Below, piece by piece: positions 42,188-51,295 of a stretch of DNA of 64,000 nucleotides. The notes below the pieces were generated by a model. It was not told the origin of the DNA. It saw nothing but the letters and a program-made list of their open reading frames with translations, and made no database searches. Every line of letters starts with the position of its first letter. Within the stretch, counting starts at the first letter, position 1. The stretch is taken from NCBI GenBank assembly GCA_964551735.1, contig CAZKEF010000015.1, forward strand, positions 68,562-132,561, in the 5' to 3' direction. The DNA is from DAOUAT01 sp964551735. GTDB taxonomy: Bacteria > Chloroflexota > Anaerolineae > CG2-30-64-16. The position numbers and the translations under genes were made by a program.

Positions 42188-42973
42188 GTGTGGCGAATGC
42201 ATTGTGATCATGTCGCGATGAGCCCATACCCCCGTTACGCCTATCCTGGCCGAACCTTGTTCGGACTGGCCGGGCAGATGCTGACCGGCGGCCTGCGCTC
42301 GTTCCGGGCTGATGGCCGCGCATGCATCGGCCGTCTTAACCCTCCCCTGCGGATTGCCGGGGAGAGGCACATCCCCGCGGCCGGCCCTGCGCTTGTCACC
42401 GTCAATCACTATCATAACCCCGGGTTCAACGCCTGGTGGATCGCGCTTGCTATTGCCGCGGTCGTGCCGGCCGAGATGCACTGGGCCATCACCAGTGAGT
42501 TGACTTACCCGGGCAAGTGGTATGCGCCGTTGGGCCAGGCCGGTTCGCGGTGGCTGCTGCGCCGGCTGGCAGCCGTCTACGGCTTCACGACCATGCCGCC
42601 CATGCCCTCGCGGCCCGATGACGTGACCGCGCGCGTCCTGGCCGTGCAGCGGATCCTGCGCTACGCCCGCACACATCCGGATGCCATCCTGGGCCTGGCA
42701 CCCGAAGGCATGGACATGCCCGGCGGCGTGCTGAGCTGGCCGCCGGGCGGCGCGGGCCGCTTCATCGCGCTGCTGGTCGGCCTCGGCTTCCCCATCACGC
42801 CCGCGGCCGCGTATGAGCAGGACGGCGCGTTCCATCTGGGCTTCGGCCCGGCTTATGTGCTCCAACTGCCGCCGGGCCTATCAGCCGCCGAGCGGGATCA
42901 GCGCGCCGCCCGGATCGTGATGACCGCTATCGCCCATCTGCTGCCCCCGCACCTGAGAGGAGACTTTGCATGA
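42188..42973 (+). CDS. PlsC-like lysophospholipid acyltransferase-fold protein
   Basis: 261 residues. The order of motifs is that of glycerol-phosphate acyltransferases: TVNHYHNPGFNAWW at the HX4D position (the Asp is not conserved) and LGLAPEGMDMPGG at the FPEGTRS position. A hydrophobic segment lies between them and there is no signal peptide. Loss of the Asp leaves catalysis uncertain. GTG 42188 is used; ATG 42197 and ATG 42218 are alternatives. The stop overlaps the MFS gene start (ATGA). Confidence 0.65.
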   Translation: MWRMHCDHVAMSPYPRYAYPGRTLFGLAGQMLTGGLRSFRADGRACIGRLNPPLRIAGERHIPAAGPALVTVNHYHNPGFNAWWIALAIAAVVPAEMHWAITSELTYPGKWYAPLGQAGSRWLLRRLAAVYGFTTMPPMPSRPDDVTARVLAVQRILRYARTHPDAILGLAPEGMDMPGGVLSWPPGGAGRFIALLVGLGFPITPAAAYEQDGAFHLGFGPAYVLQLPPGLSAAERDQRAARIVMTAIAHLLPPHLRGDFA

Positions 42974-44208
42974 AGAAAACCCTTTCCCTTGGTCAGTTGC
43001 TGGGCCTCAACACCTATTGGGTGGGCCTATCCTTCATGTGGAACGTGCTGCACCCCATCGTCCTGCCCGCGGTACTGCTCAACTTCGTGGCGGACGACCG
43101 CAAGAACACCACCCTGGGCCTGCTCACCTTCATCGGCCTGGTGATCGCGATGGTCGTCCAGCCCACCTCCGGCGCGCTCAGCGACGGCTGGGTCTCCCGC
43201 TACGGTCGGCGGCGGCCGCTGATGGTGCTCGGCACCGCGTTCGACTTCATCTTCCTGGCGCTGCTGGCCTGGGCCGGCGGCCTGACTTGGCTGTTCGTCG
43301 GGTACATCGGCCTGCAGTTCAGCTCCAATATCGCGCACGGCCCGGCCCAGGGCCTGCTGCCCGACGTCGTCCCCCAGCAACAGATCGGCGCGGCCAGTGG
43401 GCTGAAGATCTTCATGGATATGTTCACCACCGCAGCCGCCACCCTGGCCGCCGGCTTCCTGCTCGACCCCCAGACGCGCGACCCCACCCTGGTCATGGGG
43501 CTGGTGATGGGCCTGCTGTTCGCCTCGACCCTTGTCACCGTCCTGGGTACGCATGAGGCGCCGGCCGGTGACCCCAACGCCCGTCGCGCGGCCTGGGCGG
43601 ACCTGCGGCGCCAGTTCCGGGTGGACTTCCGCGCTAACACCGCCTACTGGTGGCTGATCGCCCAGCGCTTCGTGTGTCTGCTGGGCATCTACGGCATCCA
43701 GCAGTTCGCGCAGTACTACATCCAGGACGTGCTGCGGCCCGAAAACCCCGTGCGCGATACCGGCGTGCTGATGGCTGCCATCATTCTTGCGCTGTTGATT
43801 CTGGCCGTGGCCGGCGGCCGCCTCACCGATCGCTTCGGCGCCCGGCAGATCACCACGGCCGCCGTGCTGATCATCGCGGTCGGCTGCCCGCTGCTGTTGC
43901 TCGGCCGTGACCTGCTGAGCCTGGCGCTCTATGGCGGTGTGCTTGGCGCGGGCATGGGGCTGTTCCTCACCGCCAACTGGGCGCAGGCCAACCGGCTGGC
44001 CCCGGCCGCCGAAGCGGGCAAGTACCTGGGCTTCACCAATCTGGCCACGGCCGGCGCGGGCGCGCTCGCCCGGCTGGAAGGTCCGGTGATTGACGCGCTG
44101 AACAACGCCCGGCCCGGCGCCTGGCTCGGCTACACCGCTTTGTTCCTCTTCGGCGCGGTCTGCGCCCTGGCCAGCCTGCCGCTGCTGCGGAAAGTGGGGG
44201 AGGAGTAA
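42970..44208 (+). CDS. Major facilitator superfamily transporter
   Basis: 412 residues, twelve predicted membrane helices. The loop 2-3 motif is SGALSDGWVSRYGRRRPLMV. QGLLPDVVPQQQIGAASG fits the sugar/cation symporter-like (GPH or SLC45-like) MFS branch. ATG 42970 has GAGAGGAG upstream and overlaps the acyltransferase-like gene by four bases. Substrate unknown. Confidence 0.85.
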   Translation: MKKTLSLGQLLGLNTYWVGLSFMWNVLHPIVLPAVLLNFVADDRKNTTLGLLTFIGLVIAMVVQPTSGALSDGWVSRYGRRRPLMVLGTAFDFIFLALLAWAGGLTWLFVGYIGLQFSSNIAHGPAQGLLPDVVPQQQIGAASGLKIFMDMFTTAAATLAAGFLLDPQTRDPTLVMGLVMGLLFASTLVTVLGTHEAPAGDPNARRAAWADLRRQFRVDFRANTAYWWLIAQRFVCLLGIYGIQQFAQYYIQDVLRPENPVRDTGVLMAAIILALLILAVAGGRLTDRFGARQITTAAVLIIAVGCPLLLLGRDLLSLALYGGVLGAGMGLFLTANWAQANRLAPAAEAGKYLGFTNLATAGAGALARLEGPVIDALNNARPGAWLGYTALFLFGAVCALASLPLLRKVGEE

Positions 44209-44292
44209 CCACGAAGGCACAAAGACACGAAGAAGGAACAAACCGAGTCACGCGCCCGTTTGTGATGTAGAAGCGCCTTATCTTCCGGAATC

Positions 44293-44349
44293 GAGGCTTT
44301 AGCCGGTTGGTAACTGGACGCGATCAACCAGCTTACCGGCTGAAGCCTC
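44293..44349. repeat. GAGGCTTTAGCCGG palindrome, intact copy
   Basis: Arms GAGGCTTTAGCCGG (44293-44306) and CCGGCTGAAGCCTC (44336-44349). The upstream 44209-44237 holds a CCACGAAGGCACAAAGACACG repeat directly after the MFS stop. The rest of the gap to the PBP gene holds no other feature. Confidence 0.8.
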
Positions 44350-44390
44350 CATGCCAGAGTGCGTGCATATGGTGTTTTGGAGTCTTCGTG

Positions 44391-47180
44391 GTGAGCAAAC
44401 ACCCTCTCTCAACCCTGCTCCTCGTGCTGGCGCTCTTGCTTGCTGGCTGCGTGCCCATGGCGACGAACCAACTCGGTGAGCGGCCTGCGGCCGATCCGCT
44501 GGACGCGGTGGAGGCCTACCTCCAGCGCTACCAGCCCGGCCCTGCCCGGCGCGTCTTCCAGACGACGCGGCTCTACGACCGGCACGGCACGCTGTTAGCT
44601 GAACGGTGGGACGAGGGCCGGCGCACCTGGGTTGGGCTGGATCACATCTCGCAGCACCTGATCCAGGCCACCATCGCTACCGAAGACGCTACTTTCTACA
44701 TCAATACCGGCGTGGACGCCGCGCGTATTTTCGGCGCGGCGTTCCGCAACGCGCAGGAAGGCGAGATCACGTCGGGTGCCAGCACCATCACCATGCAGCT
44801 CGCGCGCAACCTGTTCCTCGGCCCGGATCAGCGCTACAGCCAGGACATGGACCGCAAGATGCTGGAGGCCGGCCTGGCGCAAGAGTTGACGACGCTGTTC
44901 ACCAAAGACGAACTGCTGGAGATGTACCTGAACCTGCTGAACTACGGCCATCTGGCCTATGGGCCCGAGGCCGCCAGCCAGGTCTACTTCGGCATTCCCG
45001 TGGCCGAGCTCACCCTGGCCCAGGCGACCCTGCTGGCCGGCATCCCCCAGCAGCCGGCCAGGCTGGATCCGCTCCGCGATCTGCCCGCGGCCAAAGCCCG
45101 CCAGCGCGTCGTGCTGGACATGATGGTGCGCCACGGCTACCTTGCCCAGGCCGAGGCGGACGCGACCTACGCCGAGCCCGTGGCCCTCAACCCCGACGCC
45201 GACCGGGTCATCAACCTGGTTCCGCACTTCACCTTGTACGTCGAGGACGTGATCGACGCGCGGCTGGGCGAGGGCATGGCGTCGCGCGGCGGCCTGACCA
45301 TCACGACCACCCTCGACCTGCCCATGCAGGTCCTGGCGCAGGACGTGGTTGCCCGCAAGGTCAAGGAACTGAAACCGGTCCACGACCTGAGCAACGCCGC
45401 GCTGGTGGCGCTGCGGCCCTATTCCGGCGCGGTGCTGGCCCTGGTCGGCAGCGCCGACTTCTCGGATGCCAGCATCAGCGGCCAGGTGAACATCGCGCGG
45501 AGCCTGCGCCAGCCGGGCAGCGCCATCAAGCCGGTGCTCTACGCAGCCGCCCTGGCCGATAATCTGATCAGCCCCGCGACGGTGCTGTGGGACATCCCTG
45601 TGACCTTCGACGTGGGCAACGGATTGCAGTACAAGCCGGCCAACTATGACGGTATGTTCCACGGCCCGGTCACCGTGCGGACCGCGCTGGCCAACAGCTA
45701 TAACATCCCCGCGATCAAGCTGCTGGACGCGGTGACCGTTGACCGCATGTTGCAGGCCGCCGAGGCGTTCGGCATCCGCAGCCTGGACCGGGGCAGCGGC
45801 TGGTATGGGCTGAGCCTGACCCTGGGCGGTGGCGAGGTGACGCTGCTGGAGCTGACGGCCGCCTACGCCGCGCTGGCCAGCGAAGGCCAGGCGGTGGCGC
45901 CCGAGCCGATCCTGGCAGCCGTGGACAGCCGAGGCCGGCCAGTGGCTGCCGCGCCTAGCTTATCGGGTGAGCCGGTGCAGGCGGTTCCGCCCGCGGCCGC
46001 GTTCTTGGTCACCGATATCCTCAGCGACAATGCGGCGCGTGCGCCCATGTTCGGCGCCAACAGCCCCTTAAGGCTCAGCCGGCCTGCGGCAGCCAAGACC
46101 GGGACAACCGATGATTGGCGCGACAACTGGACGGTGGGCTACACCCGCTACCTGGTGGCCGGCGCGTGGGCGGGCAACGCGGACGGCCGGCCCATGAAGA
46201 AGATCAGCGGCGTGGCCGGCGCCGGCCCGATCTGGCACGACTTCATGGAGCGGGTGCTGGCCGACCCTGCGCTGCTGGCGGCCCTAGATGCGCCGGCCGA
46301 CCCGGCCGCGTGGGCTTTCGCGCCCCCGTTCGAGGTCGAGCAGCGCAGCGATTGCCCGCCCGGCCTGGCCTGCCGGGAGGGTGGCGAATACTTCTCCCGC
46401 GCCTGGCTGGACGCCGCGGGCGCGGCCGGGCCGCTGGCCGACAGCGTGACGCCTGTCGCATCCGCGCCCGTCTACGCCGCGCTGCCCGACGCCGGCCGTT
46501 GGACCGCGTACTGCCGGGTCGAGCCCGCGGCTGTACGCCCTTTGTTGGCGTTGCCTGATCGGCTGGGCCTGCCGACTGCGGCTGAAGAAGGCGCCGCGGC
46601 CGCCGCGGACGCCAGGACGGTGGACGAGCAGTTGGCCGCTGTCGCCTGGAGCCTGCGCCATCCCACCGCCGTGGACCTGGGGCCGTGCGACGCGCTGGCG
46701 GATCTCATCCCCCGCGCCCTGGCCAGCGACCCGAAGCCCGGCGACGAGGCGCTGCAGGTGATGGTGGACCTGGCCGCGGCCTTGGATCCTGCGGCCGGGC
46801 CCGTGCCCGGCGACACAGCGCTGCCCGTCCAGGTCGTCGCGCCGGGTGATCACCGCTACGTGGCCCAGGGGATCGCGCACCACGACCAGTGCCCCGGCTA
46901 CTACATCGTTGGCCAGGTGATCAACCGTGCCGGTGGGCCAGTGGCGGGCGTGCACATCGTACTGGTGGATGAATGGGGCAACCGGGCCGACGCGTGGAGC
47001 AAGGGCGGGGAGAGCGACTATGGCCGCTACGACTTCCCCATCAACAGCTTCGCTAACCGCTACACCCTGACCGTGGTGGACGGCGCGGGCAGCCCGATCA
47101 GCGCGGGGGTCGTTATCGAGCACCTTCAGGGCAGCGGCGGCGCCAGTCCTTGTCATACGGTGAATTGGGTGGGGGGGTGA
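44391..47180 (+). CDS. PBP1C-like bifunctional peptidoglycan synthase, predicted lipoprotein
   Basis: About 929 residues. GTG 44391 gives MSKHPLSTLLLVLALLLAGC (a lipobox with Cys20); GTG 44388 is also possible. The GT51 transglycosylase has IATEDATFY (catalytic Glu) and SGASTITMQLARN. The transpeptidase has Ser377-Lys380 (GSAIKP), the SYN motif (NSYNIPAI) and KTGT from Lys569. A C-terminal region of about 250 residues ends in a carboxypeptidase-regulatory-like beta fold (GYYIVGQVINRAGGPVAG). Order and motifs match PBP1C. A lipid anchor instead of a membrane helix is unusual. It is close to mltG in the same orientation. Confidence 0.9.
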   Translation: MSKHPLSTLLLVLALLLAGCVPMATNQLGERPAADPLDAVEAYLQRYQPGPARRVFQTTRLYDRHGTLLAERWDEGRRTWVGLDHISQHLIQATIATEDATFYINTGVDAARIFGAAFRNAQEGEITSGASTITMQLARNLFLGPDQRYSQDMDRKMLEAGLAQELTTLFTKDELLEMYLNLLNYGHLAYGPEAASQVYFGIPVAELTLAQATLLAGIPQQPARLDPLRDLPAAKARQRVVLDMMVRHGYLAQAEADATYAEPVALNPDADRVINLVPHFTLYVEDVIDARLGEGMASRGGLTITTTLDLPMQVLAQDVVARKVKELKPVHDLSNAALVALRPYSGAVLALVGSADFSDASISGQVNIARSLRQPGSAIKPVLYAAALADNLISPATVLWDIPVTFDVGNGLQYKPANYDGMFHGPVTVRTALANSYNIPAIKLLDAVTVDRMLQAAEAFGIRSLDRGSGWYGLSLTLGGGEVTLLELTAAYAALASEGQAVAPEPILAAVDSRGRPVAAAPSLSGEPVQAVPPAAAFLVTDILSDNAARAPMFGANSPLRLSRPAAAKTGTTDDWRDNWTVGYTRYLVAGAWAGNADGRPMKKISGVAGAGPIWHDFMERVLADPALLAALDAPADPAAWAFAPPFEVEQRSDCPPGLACREGGEYFSRAWLDAAGAAGPLADSVTPVASAPVYAALPDAGRWTAYCRVEPAAVRPLLALPDRLGLPTAAEEGAAAAADARTVDEQLAAVAWSLRHPTAVDLGPCDALADLIPRALASDPKPGDEALQVMVDLAAALDPAAGPVPGDTALPVQVVAPGDHRYVAQGIAHHDQCPGYYIVGQVINRAGGPVAGVHIVLVDEWGNRADAWSKGGESDYGRYDFPINSFANRYTLTVVDGAGSPISAGVVIEHLQGSGGASPCHTVNWVGG

Positions 47181-47248
47181 GGGTTAAGAGTGGAAATGGG
47201 TTCCGAAGTGTCCCGCCGTCCCCACTCGTTTAGACGGGTTTCCCAGCC

Positions 47249-48364
47249 TCAATCCCCAAAGGTAATCCCCAGATCCCGCGCGGTCAACACGGTGTCGCCG
47301 TCCAGCGGCACCGTCTTCATGCGCTGCGTGGCTTCCTCCAACGGCACGTAGCGCACGTCGGGGGGATCCAGCGCTACCATGACGCCGGCTCGCCCCTCGG
47401 CCAGCCCGCGCACCGCGGCCGAGCCGAAACGGAGCGCGATGAGGCGGTCGGCCGCGGTCGGGGTGCCCCCGCGCAGCAGGTGTCCCAGCGTCGCCACGCG
47501 GGTCTCCTTGCCGGTCATCTCCTGCAACTGGGCGCCGACGACTTCGCCGACCCCACCCAGGCGCTCGGCCCGGCCGACTTCGTGAGCCAGCACAGTGACC
47601 GAGCCGTCCATCGGCGCTGCGCCCTCGGCCACCATCACCATGGTGAAGTGATGCCCCCCGGCGTCGCGTTCGCGCACTTTGTCGGCCACTCTACGGATGT
47701 CGTAGGGGATCTCGGGGATCAAGATCGCGTCGGCCGAGCCGGCGATCCCGGCGTGGAGCGCGATCCAGCCTGCGTAGCGGCCCATGACCTCCACCACCAT
47801 CACGCGGCCATGCGACGCCGCGGTCGAATGCAAGCGGTCCAGGCATTCGGTGGCAAACGCGACCGCGGTGTCGAACCCGAAGGTGACCACCGTCTTATCC
47901 AGGTCGTTGTCGATGGTCTTGGGCACGCCGATCACCCGCAGCCCCTTGGCTGACAACGCGTTGGCGATGGCCATCGAGCCGTCGCCGCCGATGGAGATCA
48001 GCGCGTCCAGTCCATGTTGGCTGAACCTCGTCACTAGCTCGCCGGTGCGGTCCACTGCGCGCACCTGGCCGTCCGGCCCGGTCACGGGGTAGTGGAGCGG
48101 GCTGCCGCGGTTGGTGGTGCCCAGGATGGTGCCCCCCAAGTGGGTGATGCCGCGCACCCGCTCGCGCGTCAGGTGGATCAGCCCGCCGTTGGGATAGTGG
48201 TCCGGCTGCATCAGGCCGTTGAAGCCGTCACGGATGCCCCAGGCCTCCCAGCCGTGGTTGATGGCGGAGATGACGGCCGCCCGGATGACGGCGTTCAGGC
48301 CCGGCGCGTCCCCGCCGCCGGTGCTGATAGCGACTTTTCGGATCGGTGTCGTGTGTGCGGTCAT
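47249..48364 (-). CDS. pfkA: 6-phosphofructokinase
   Basis: 371 residues, PFKA fold: STGGGDAPGLNAVIRA, ISIGGDGSMAIANAL and GVPKTIDNDLDKT. Gly129 in GGDGS is the residue seen in ATP enzymes (PPi enzymes have Asp). Lys149 in PKTIDND is found in PPi enzymes and in the long 'group III' ATP enzymes. The donor is thus probably ATP, but PPi cannot be excluded. ATG 48364 with GGAGG is chosen; the frame to 48460 is intergenic. An extended -10 box lies just upstream. Confidence 0.92.
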   Translation of the reverse strand: MTAHTTPIRKVAISTGGGDAPGLNAVIRAAVISAINHGWEAWGIRDGFNGLMQPDHYPNGGLIHLTRERVRGITHLGGTILGTTNRGSPLHYPVTGPDGQVRAVDRTGELVTRFSQHGLDALISIGGDGSMAIANALSAKGLRVIGVPKTIDNDLDKTVVTFGFDTAVAFATECLDRLHSTAASHGRVMVVEVMGRYAGWIALHAGIAGSADAILIPEIPYDIRRVADKVRERDAGGHHFTMVMVAEGAAPMDGSVTVLAHEVGRAERLGGVGEVVGAQLQEMTGKETRVATLGHLLRGGTPTAADRLIALRFGSAAVRGLAEGRAGVMVALDPPDVRYVPLEEATQRMKTVPLDGDTVLTARDLGITFGD

Positions 48365-48386
48365 ATTGCAGGCCTCCGATAGCGCG

Positions 48387-48395
48387 TTTATATCA
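48387..48395 (-). promoter_or_regulatory. Extended -10 element of the phosphofructokinase gene
   Basis: TGATATAAA on the minus strand (TATAAA at 48392-48387). No good -35. It is about 20 bases upstream of ATG 48364, giving a very short leader. Confidence 0.5.
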
Positions 48396-48481
48396 CGGAT
48401 AGTAGCATAACAGAGAGGTAGAAGCCAAGCTGAGGGAGCGCTTCGACAGGGCGAAATCATGTTGCATCCGGCGTCATCGGC

Positions 48482-48608
48482 CGGCAGTTGAAACTGCGCC
48501 TACCTTTGCAAAGTCCATCCTTCGACGTGCTCAGGACAGGCTCTGCGTGGACTGCGTTCGAGTCGGCGCAGGCCGACTTCGCAAGGGTAGCCGCAACTTC
48601 AGTTGCCA
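48482..48608. repeat. 127-bp imperfect palindrome with GGCAGTTGAAACTGC / GCAACTTCAGTTGCC ends
   Basis: The outer arms pair and inner arms (AAGTCCA with TGGACT, TACCTTTGC with GCAAGGGTA) extend the fold. Its centre holds the CCTTCGACGTGCTCAGGACAGG repeat type. It fills most of the 298-base gap between the MBL-fold gene and pfkA; no gene is seen there. Confidence 0.7.
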
Positions 48609-48662
48609 GGCCGAGCGCGTGCCACACAATGAAATCGCCCGGATCCGCCAGGGCCGGCGAGC

Positions 48663-49502
48663 TTAGTCTGTTCCGAACTCAATGGCCGTTCCGGCGGGGC
48701 CGGAGCGCACCTTCGCGGCGCCCAACCTCCCCGCGAGGGCCAGGAAGGCTGTCTCGCCGGTGCAGTGGCCGGGATAGACGTCTGCCAGCGCAGGCATGGC
48801 CGCCAGCCGGCCGGCAGTGCGGCGCAGGTCGTCGTCCGTGACGTTTGCCAGGTGCAGCCCGCCGGCGATCAGCGCGATAGGGCCGTCGAAATGGCGGGTG
48901 ACGTGCGCCAGCGTGTTGAGCAGGCCGGCGTGGCAGCAGCCGCAAAGCAACGCCAGGCGACCGGCCGCCCTCAGCACCAGCGCCATGTCGTCGCGGTAGG
49001 CATCCGCGACCAGATCATCCCCCTCGGCCATCAGGAGCGCCTTGCTGCTGCCCTGGAACTCAGGGCGGTACGTGATCGCCCCGGTTGTCCAGACGCCGGC
49101 CGCCACCTCCTGCGGCGCATCGCTCAGCTTCAGGTCAAAACGGTCAGCCAACGCCTCCTTGCTCAGGGGCACGCCGATGCGTTTCGGTGGGCCATCCCGC
49201 TGGCTGAATCGTTCTCGGAACAGGTCGGCGTTGGCGAAAAGGGGGATGCCTGGCCGGAGCAGCGGGCTGAGGGCCGGCAACCCCCCCGTGTGGTCATAGT
49301 GCCCGTGGCTGATGGCGATCGCGTCGATGGTGGCCGGCTCAATCCCCAGCAGCTTCAGATTGTGCAGCAGCACGATCCCGCTCTGACCGGTGTCAAAGAG
49401 GACGCGCCGGCCGGCTGGCTCCACCAGGTAGGCCAGCCCGTGTTCGCCCCACAAGCCAGAGCTAGGCTGGACTGCGTTGTCAACCAGGCAGGTCAATCTC
49501 AT
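48663..49502 (-). CDS. Metallo-beta-lactamase-fold hydrolase
   Basis: 279 residues with the metal site AISHGHYDHTGG, a later LLCGCCHAGLLNT and VYPGHCTG. The sequence is closest to the group annotated as dihydropteridine-/beta-RFA-P-synthase-like MBL proteins; the true substrate is unknown. ATG 49502 is chosen for AAAGGA upstream; a TTG at 49526 overlapping the Usp stop is the alternative. It is last in a run of same-strand genes from cooT. Confidence 0.85.
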   Translation of the reverse strand: MRLTCLVDNAVQPSSGLWGEHGLAYLVEPAGRRVLFDTGQSGIVLLHNLKLLGIEPATIDAIAISHGHYDHTGGLPALSPLLRPGIPLFANADLFRERFSQRDGPPKRIGVPLSKEALADRFDLKLSDAPQEVAAGVWTTGAITYRPEFQGSSKALLMAEGDDLVADAYRDDMALVLRAAGRLALLCGCCHAGLLNTLAHVTRHFDGPIALIAGGLHLANVTDDDLRRTAGRLAAMPALADVYPGHCTGETAFLALAGRLGAAKVRSGPAGTAIEFGTD

Positions 49503-49522
49503 GCCTACCGTTCCTTTCAGGT

Positions 49523-50428
49523 TCAACTCGGATTGCTCTCGGCCAAATCGGGCGGCCGGATCAGCAGGACGGGCAGCGGGCTGCGCCGGACGACCTCCAA
49601 TGCCACGCTGCCGAGGAGCAGGCGCGCGACGCCGGTGCGGCCGTGGGTTGCCATCACGATCAACTGCGGCCCTAACGCCGCGGCGCGATAGACGATGACG
49701 TCTGCCGGCCAGCCCACCGGCACCATTGTATGCGCATTGACACCGTTCTCATGCAATCGTTTGGCTACTTCCTCCAGGTACGCTTTGGCTCTGCGTTGTT
49801 CCTCTTGGAGGGATTCCTCGGCCAGAGCTGTCAGGGAATAGTGGTAAGCCAGCACGGAAGGTTCTACAGTGCGCAATAACAAGATCGTCGCGCCGAAGGT
49901 GCGAGCCAGATCCGCGGCGTGCGGCAGCGCTGCTTCGGCAAGGGGCGACCCATCCAATGGCACGAGCAGCGCTGCTTGCGCCGCGTCTGGCTGCAGTGTG
50001 ATAGTTTCGCCCGACGGGCGCACCAGCAGCACCGGCGCCGGGCTGCGCGCCAGCACCTGCTCGGCCACCGAACCATAGATCCAGCGCCCCAGGCCCGAAC
50101 GGCCGTGCGTGCACATCACCACCAGGTCTGCCTTGTGCAGGCCTATCTCTAGTAAGATGGACTCCGCGGCCTCGCCGTAGGGCACGGCAACTTCGATGCT
50201 CAGGCCCTGCTCAGATAGCCCGGCCGCAAGCGTGGATAGGTATGTCTGGGCTTCTGCTACGGCCTGCACCTGTGCCTCGGTGGCATCGGCGCCCGGGAAG
50301 ACTAAAGCATTGGCCGCTTGCATCAAGACTATCTGTGCTCGCATGGCCTGGGCCAGGGTAGTAGCTATCGGCAGCGCCCGTTCGCTGAATGAAGAACCAT
50401 CCAACGGCACAAGTATTGTCTGGTACAT
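49523..50428 (-). CDS. Tandem universal stress protein
   Basis: 301 residues with two Usp domains. Each begins with the ILVPLDGSSFSERAL / LLVPLDGSPLAEAAL pattern and ends with an ATP-binding Gly motif (HGRSGLGRWIYGSVAEQVL and HGRTGVARLLLGSVALEVV). It is expected to bind ATP and act in stress adaptation. ATG 50428 has an AGGAGG upstream. Confidence 0.92.
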   Translation of the reverse strand: MYQTILVPLDGSSFSERALPIATTLAQAMRAQIVLMQAANALVFPGADATEAQVQAVAEAQTYLSTLAAGLSEQGLSIEVAVPYGEAAESILLEIGLHKADLVVMCTHGRSGLGRWIYGSVAEQVLARSPAPVLLVRPSGETITLQPDAAQAALLVPLDGSPLAEAALPHAADLARTFGATILLLRTVEPSVLAYHYSLTALAEESLQEEQRRAKAYLEEVAKRLHENGVNAHTMVPVGWPADVIVYRAAALGPQLIVMATHGRTGVARLLLGSVALEVVRRSPLPVLLIRPPDLAESNPS

Positions 50429-50473
50429 GATGGTGCCTCCTTTCTCACATGCGATAGCAGTTGAGATACCTCC

Positions 50474-50698
50474 TCAGCCGTGGTGATGGTGGTGAGGATG
50501 ATGTTCCAGCGGGCCGCCCAGCGCGTCTAACGCCTCGCTGAGCCGCGCGTTGGCCTCTACCATCAGTTGTGCCGCCGCCAGCAGCTTGGCCTCCGCCTTG
50601 CCCGCGGTCGCGGCATAGGCCTTGAATTCTTCAGCATGCTCGCCGTTGTGCTCGATCCAGTGCGGGAGCAACGTGCGCAGCTTTGTGTTATCGTCCAT
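50474..50698 (-). CDS. Small helical protein with His tail, overlapping cooT
   Basis: 74 residues. The N-terminal LLPHWIEHNGEHAEEFKAYA and a helical middle resemble small proteins found beside CooT (I believe DUF8180, from memory). It ends EHHPHHHHHG, a likely Ni2+ or other metal-binding tail. ATG 50698 lies inside the end of cooT (11-base overlap), so translation is coupled. ATG 50746 would start in the cooT frame-shadow. Confidence 0.7.
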   Translation of the reverse strand: MDDNTKLRTLLPHWIEHNGEHAEEFKAYAATAGKAEAKLLAAAQLMVEANARLSEALDALGGPLEHHPHHHHHG

Positions 50699-50882
50699 GA
50701 TCCGCCTCCATTGGTTCCAGTGATACGCGATGGGTGAGAAAGTCAATGCGCTGGAGACGCGCCGCTACCAGGTGTGGTTCCTCGAAAAACGTGGCATAGC
50801 GCACACCTTCCGGCACCGGCTCCAGCCAGATTACGTCACGAGCAATTTCCTGATCGCCCAGGTACACTTTTGCCTGGCACAT
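50688..50882 (-). CDS. cooT: CooT-family nickel-binding protein
   Basis: 64 residues beginning MCQAKVYLGDQEIARDVIWLE, with the CooT pattern: Cys2, a small beta-barrel and HRVSLEP near the end. In Rhodospirillum CooT is a nickel chaperone for CO dehydrogenase, and Cys2 takes part in Ni binding. No CO dehydrogenase gene is here. ATG 50882 has AGGAGG. It overlaps the His-tailed gene. Confidence 0.8.
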   Translation of the reverse strand: MCQAKVYLGDQEIARDVIWLEPVPEGVRYATFFEEPHLVAARLQRIDFLTHRVSLEPMEADHGR

Positions 50883-51295
50883 CTTGACCTCCTACAGTGC
50901 GTGTTAGCCGTGAATTGATGCAGCCAGCAGCCTTCTCGTATAGAACCGGCGTCCCGTCTGCTCAGTCGTACATGCCGGAACAGCAGTTCGTCCCAGGCGC
51001 TGCCCGGCGTCTGGCAGTCGGGGATCGCACAACCGACCTCGAGCGCCAATTCGTTGTAGCCTGCCCGCAGCAGCCCGACCGGCACGGGCAGCGCCGCGCT
51101 CATCCACATATCGGCCCAGGTCTGGCTGGGCAGGTAGCCGATCGTCTGGCCGTTCAGCCTGACCCGGTTGGTGTGTTCGTGCCCCTCGTACTCCAGGCGC
51201 AGGATCCACGCATCGGTGCCGGGATCGCGCACGTAGAACCCGCCCTGCCAAACCAGGCTCGGCTGGACGGCCCCGTACAGGGGCCGCAGCGGCGG
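50831..51295 (-). pseudogene. In-frame continuation of the glycosidase-like gene after a TGA
   Basis: Directly after the TGA at 51298-51296, the same frame stays open for 154 codons. It reads PPLRPLYGAV, then LRLEYEGHEHTNRVRLNGQT and LLRAGYNELALEVG, a typical beta-sandwich tail domain. The last 25 or so codons, overlapping cooT, no longer look like protein. No start codon with a ribosome site exists after the TGA. So this is the lost C-terminal domain, or it is reached by readthrough. Confidence 0.7.
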
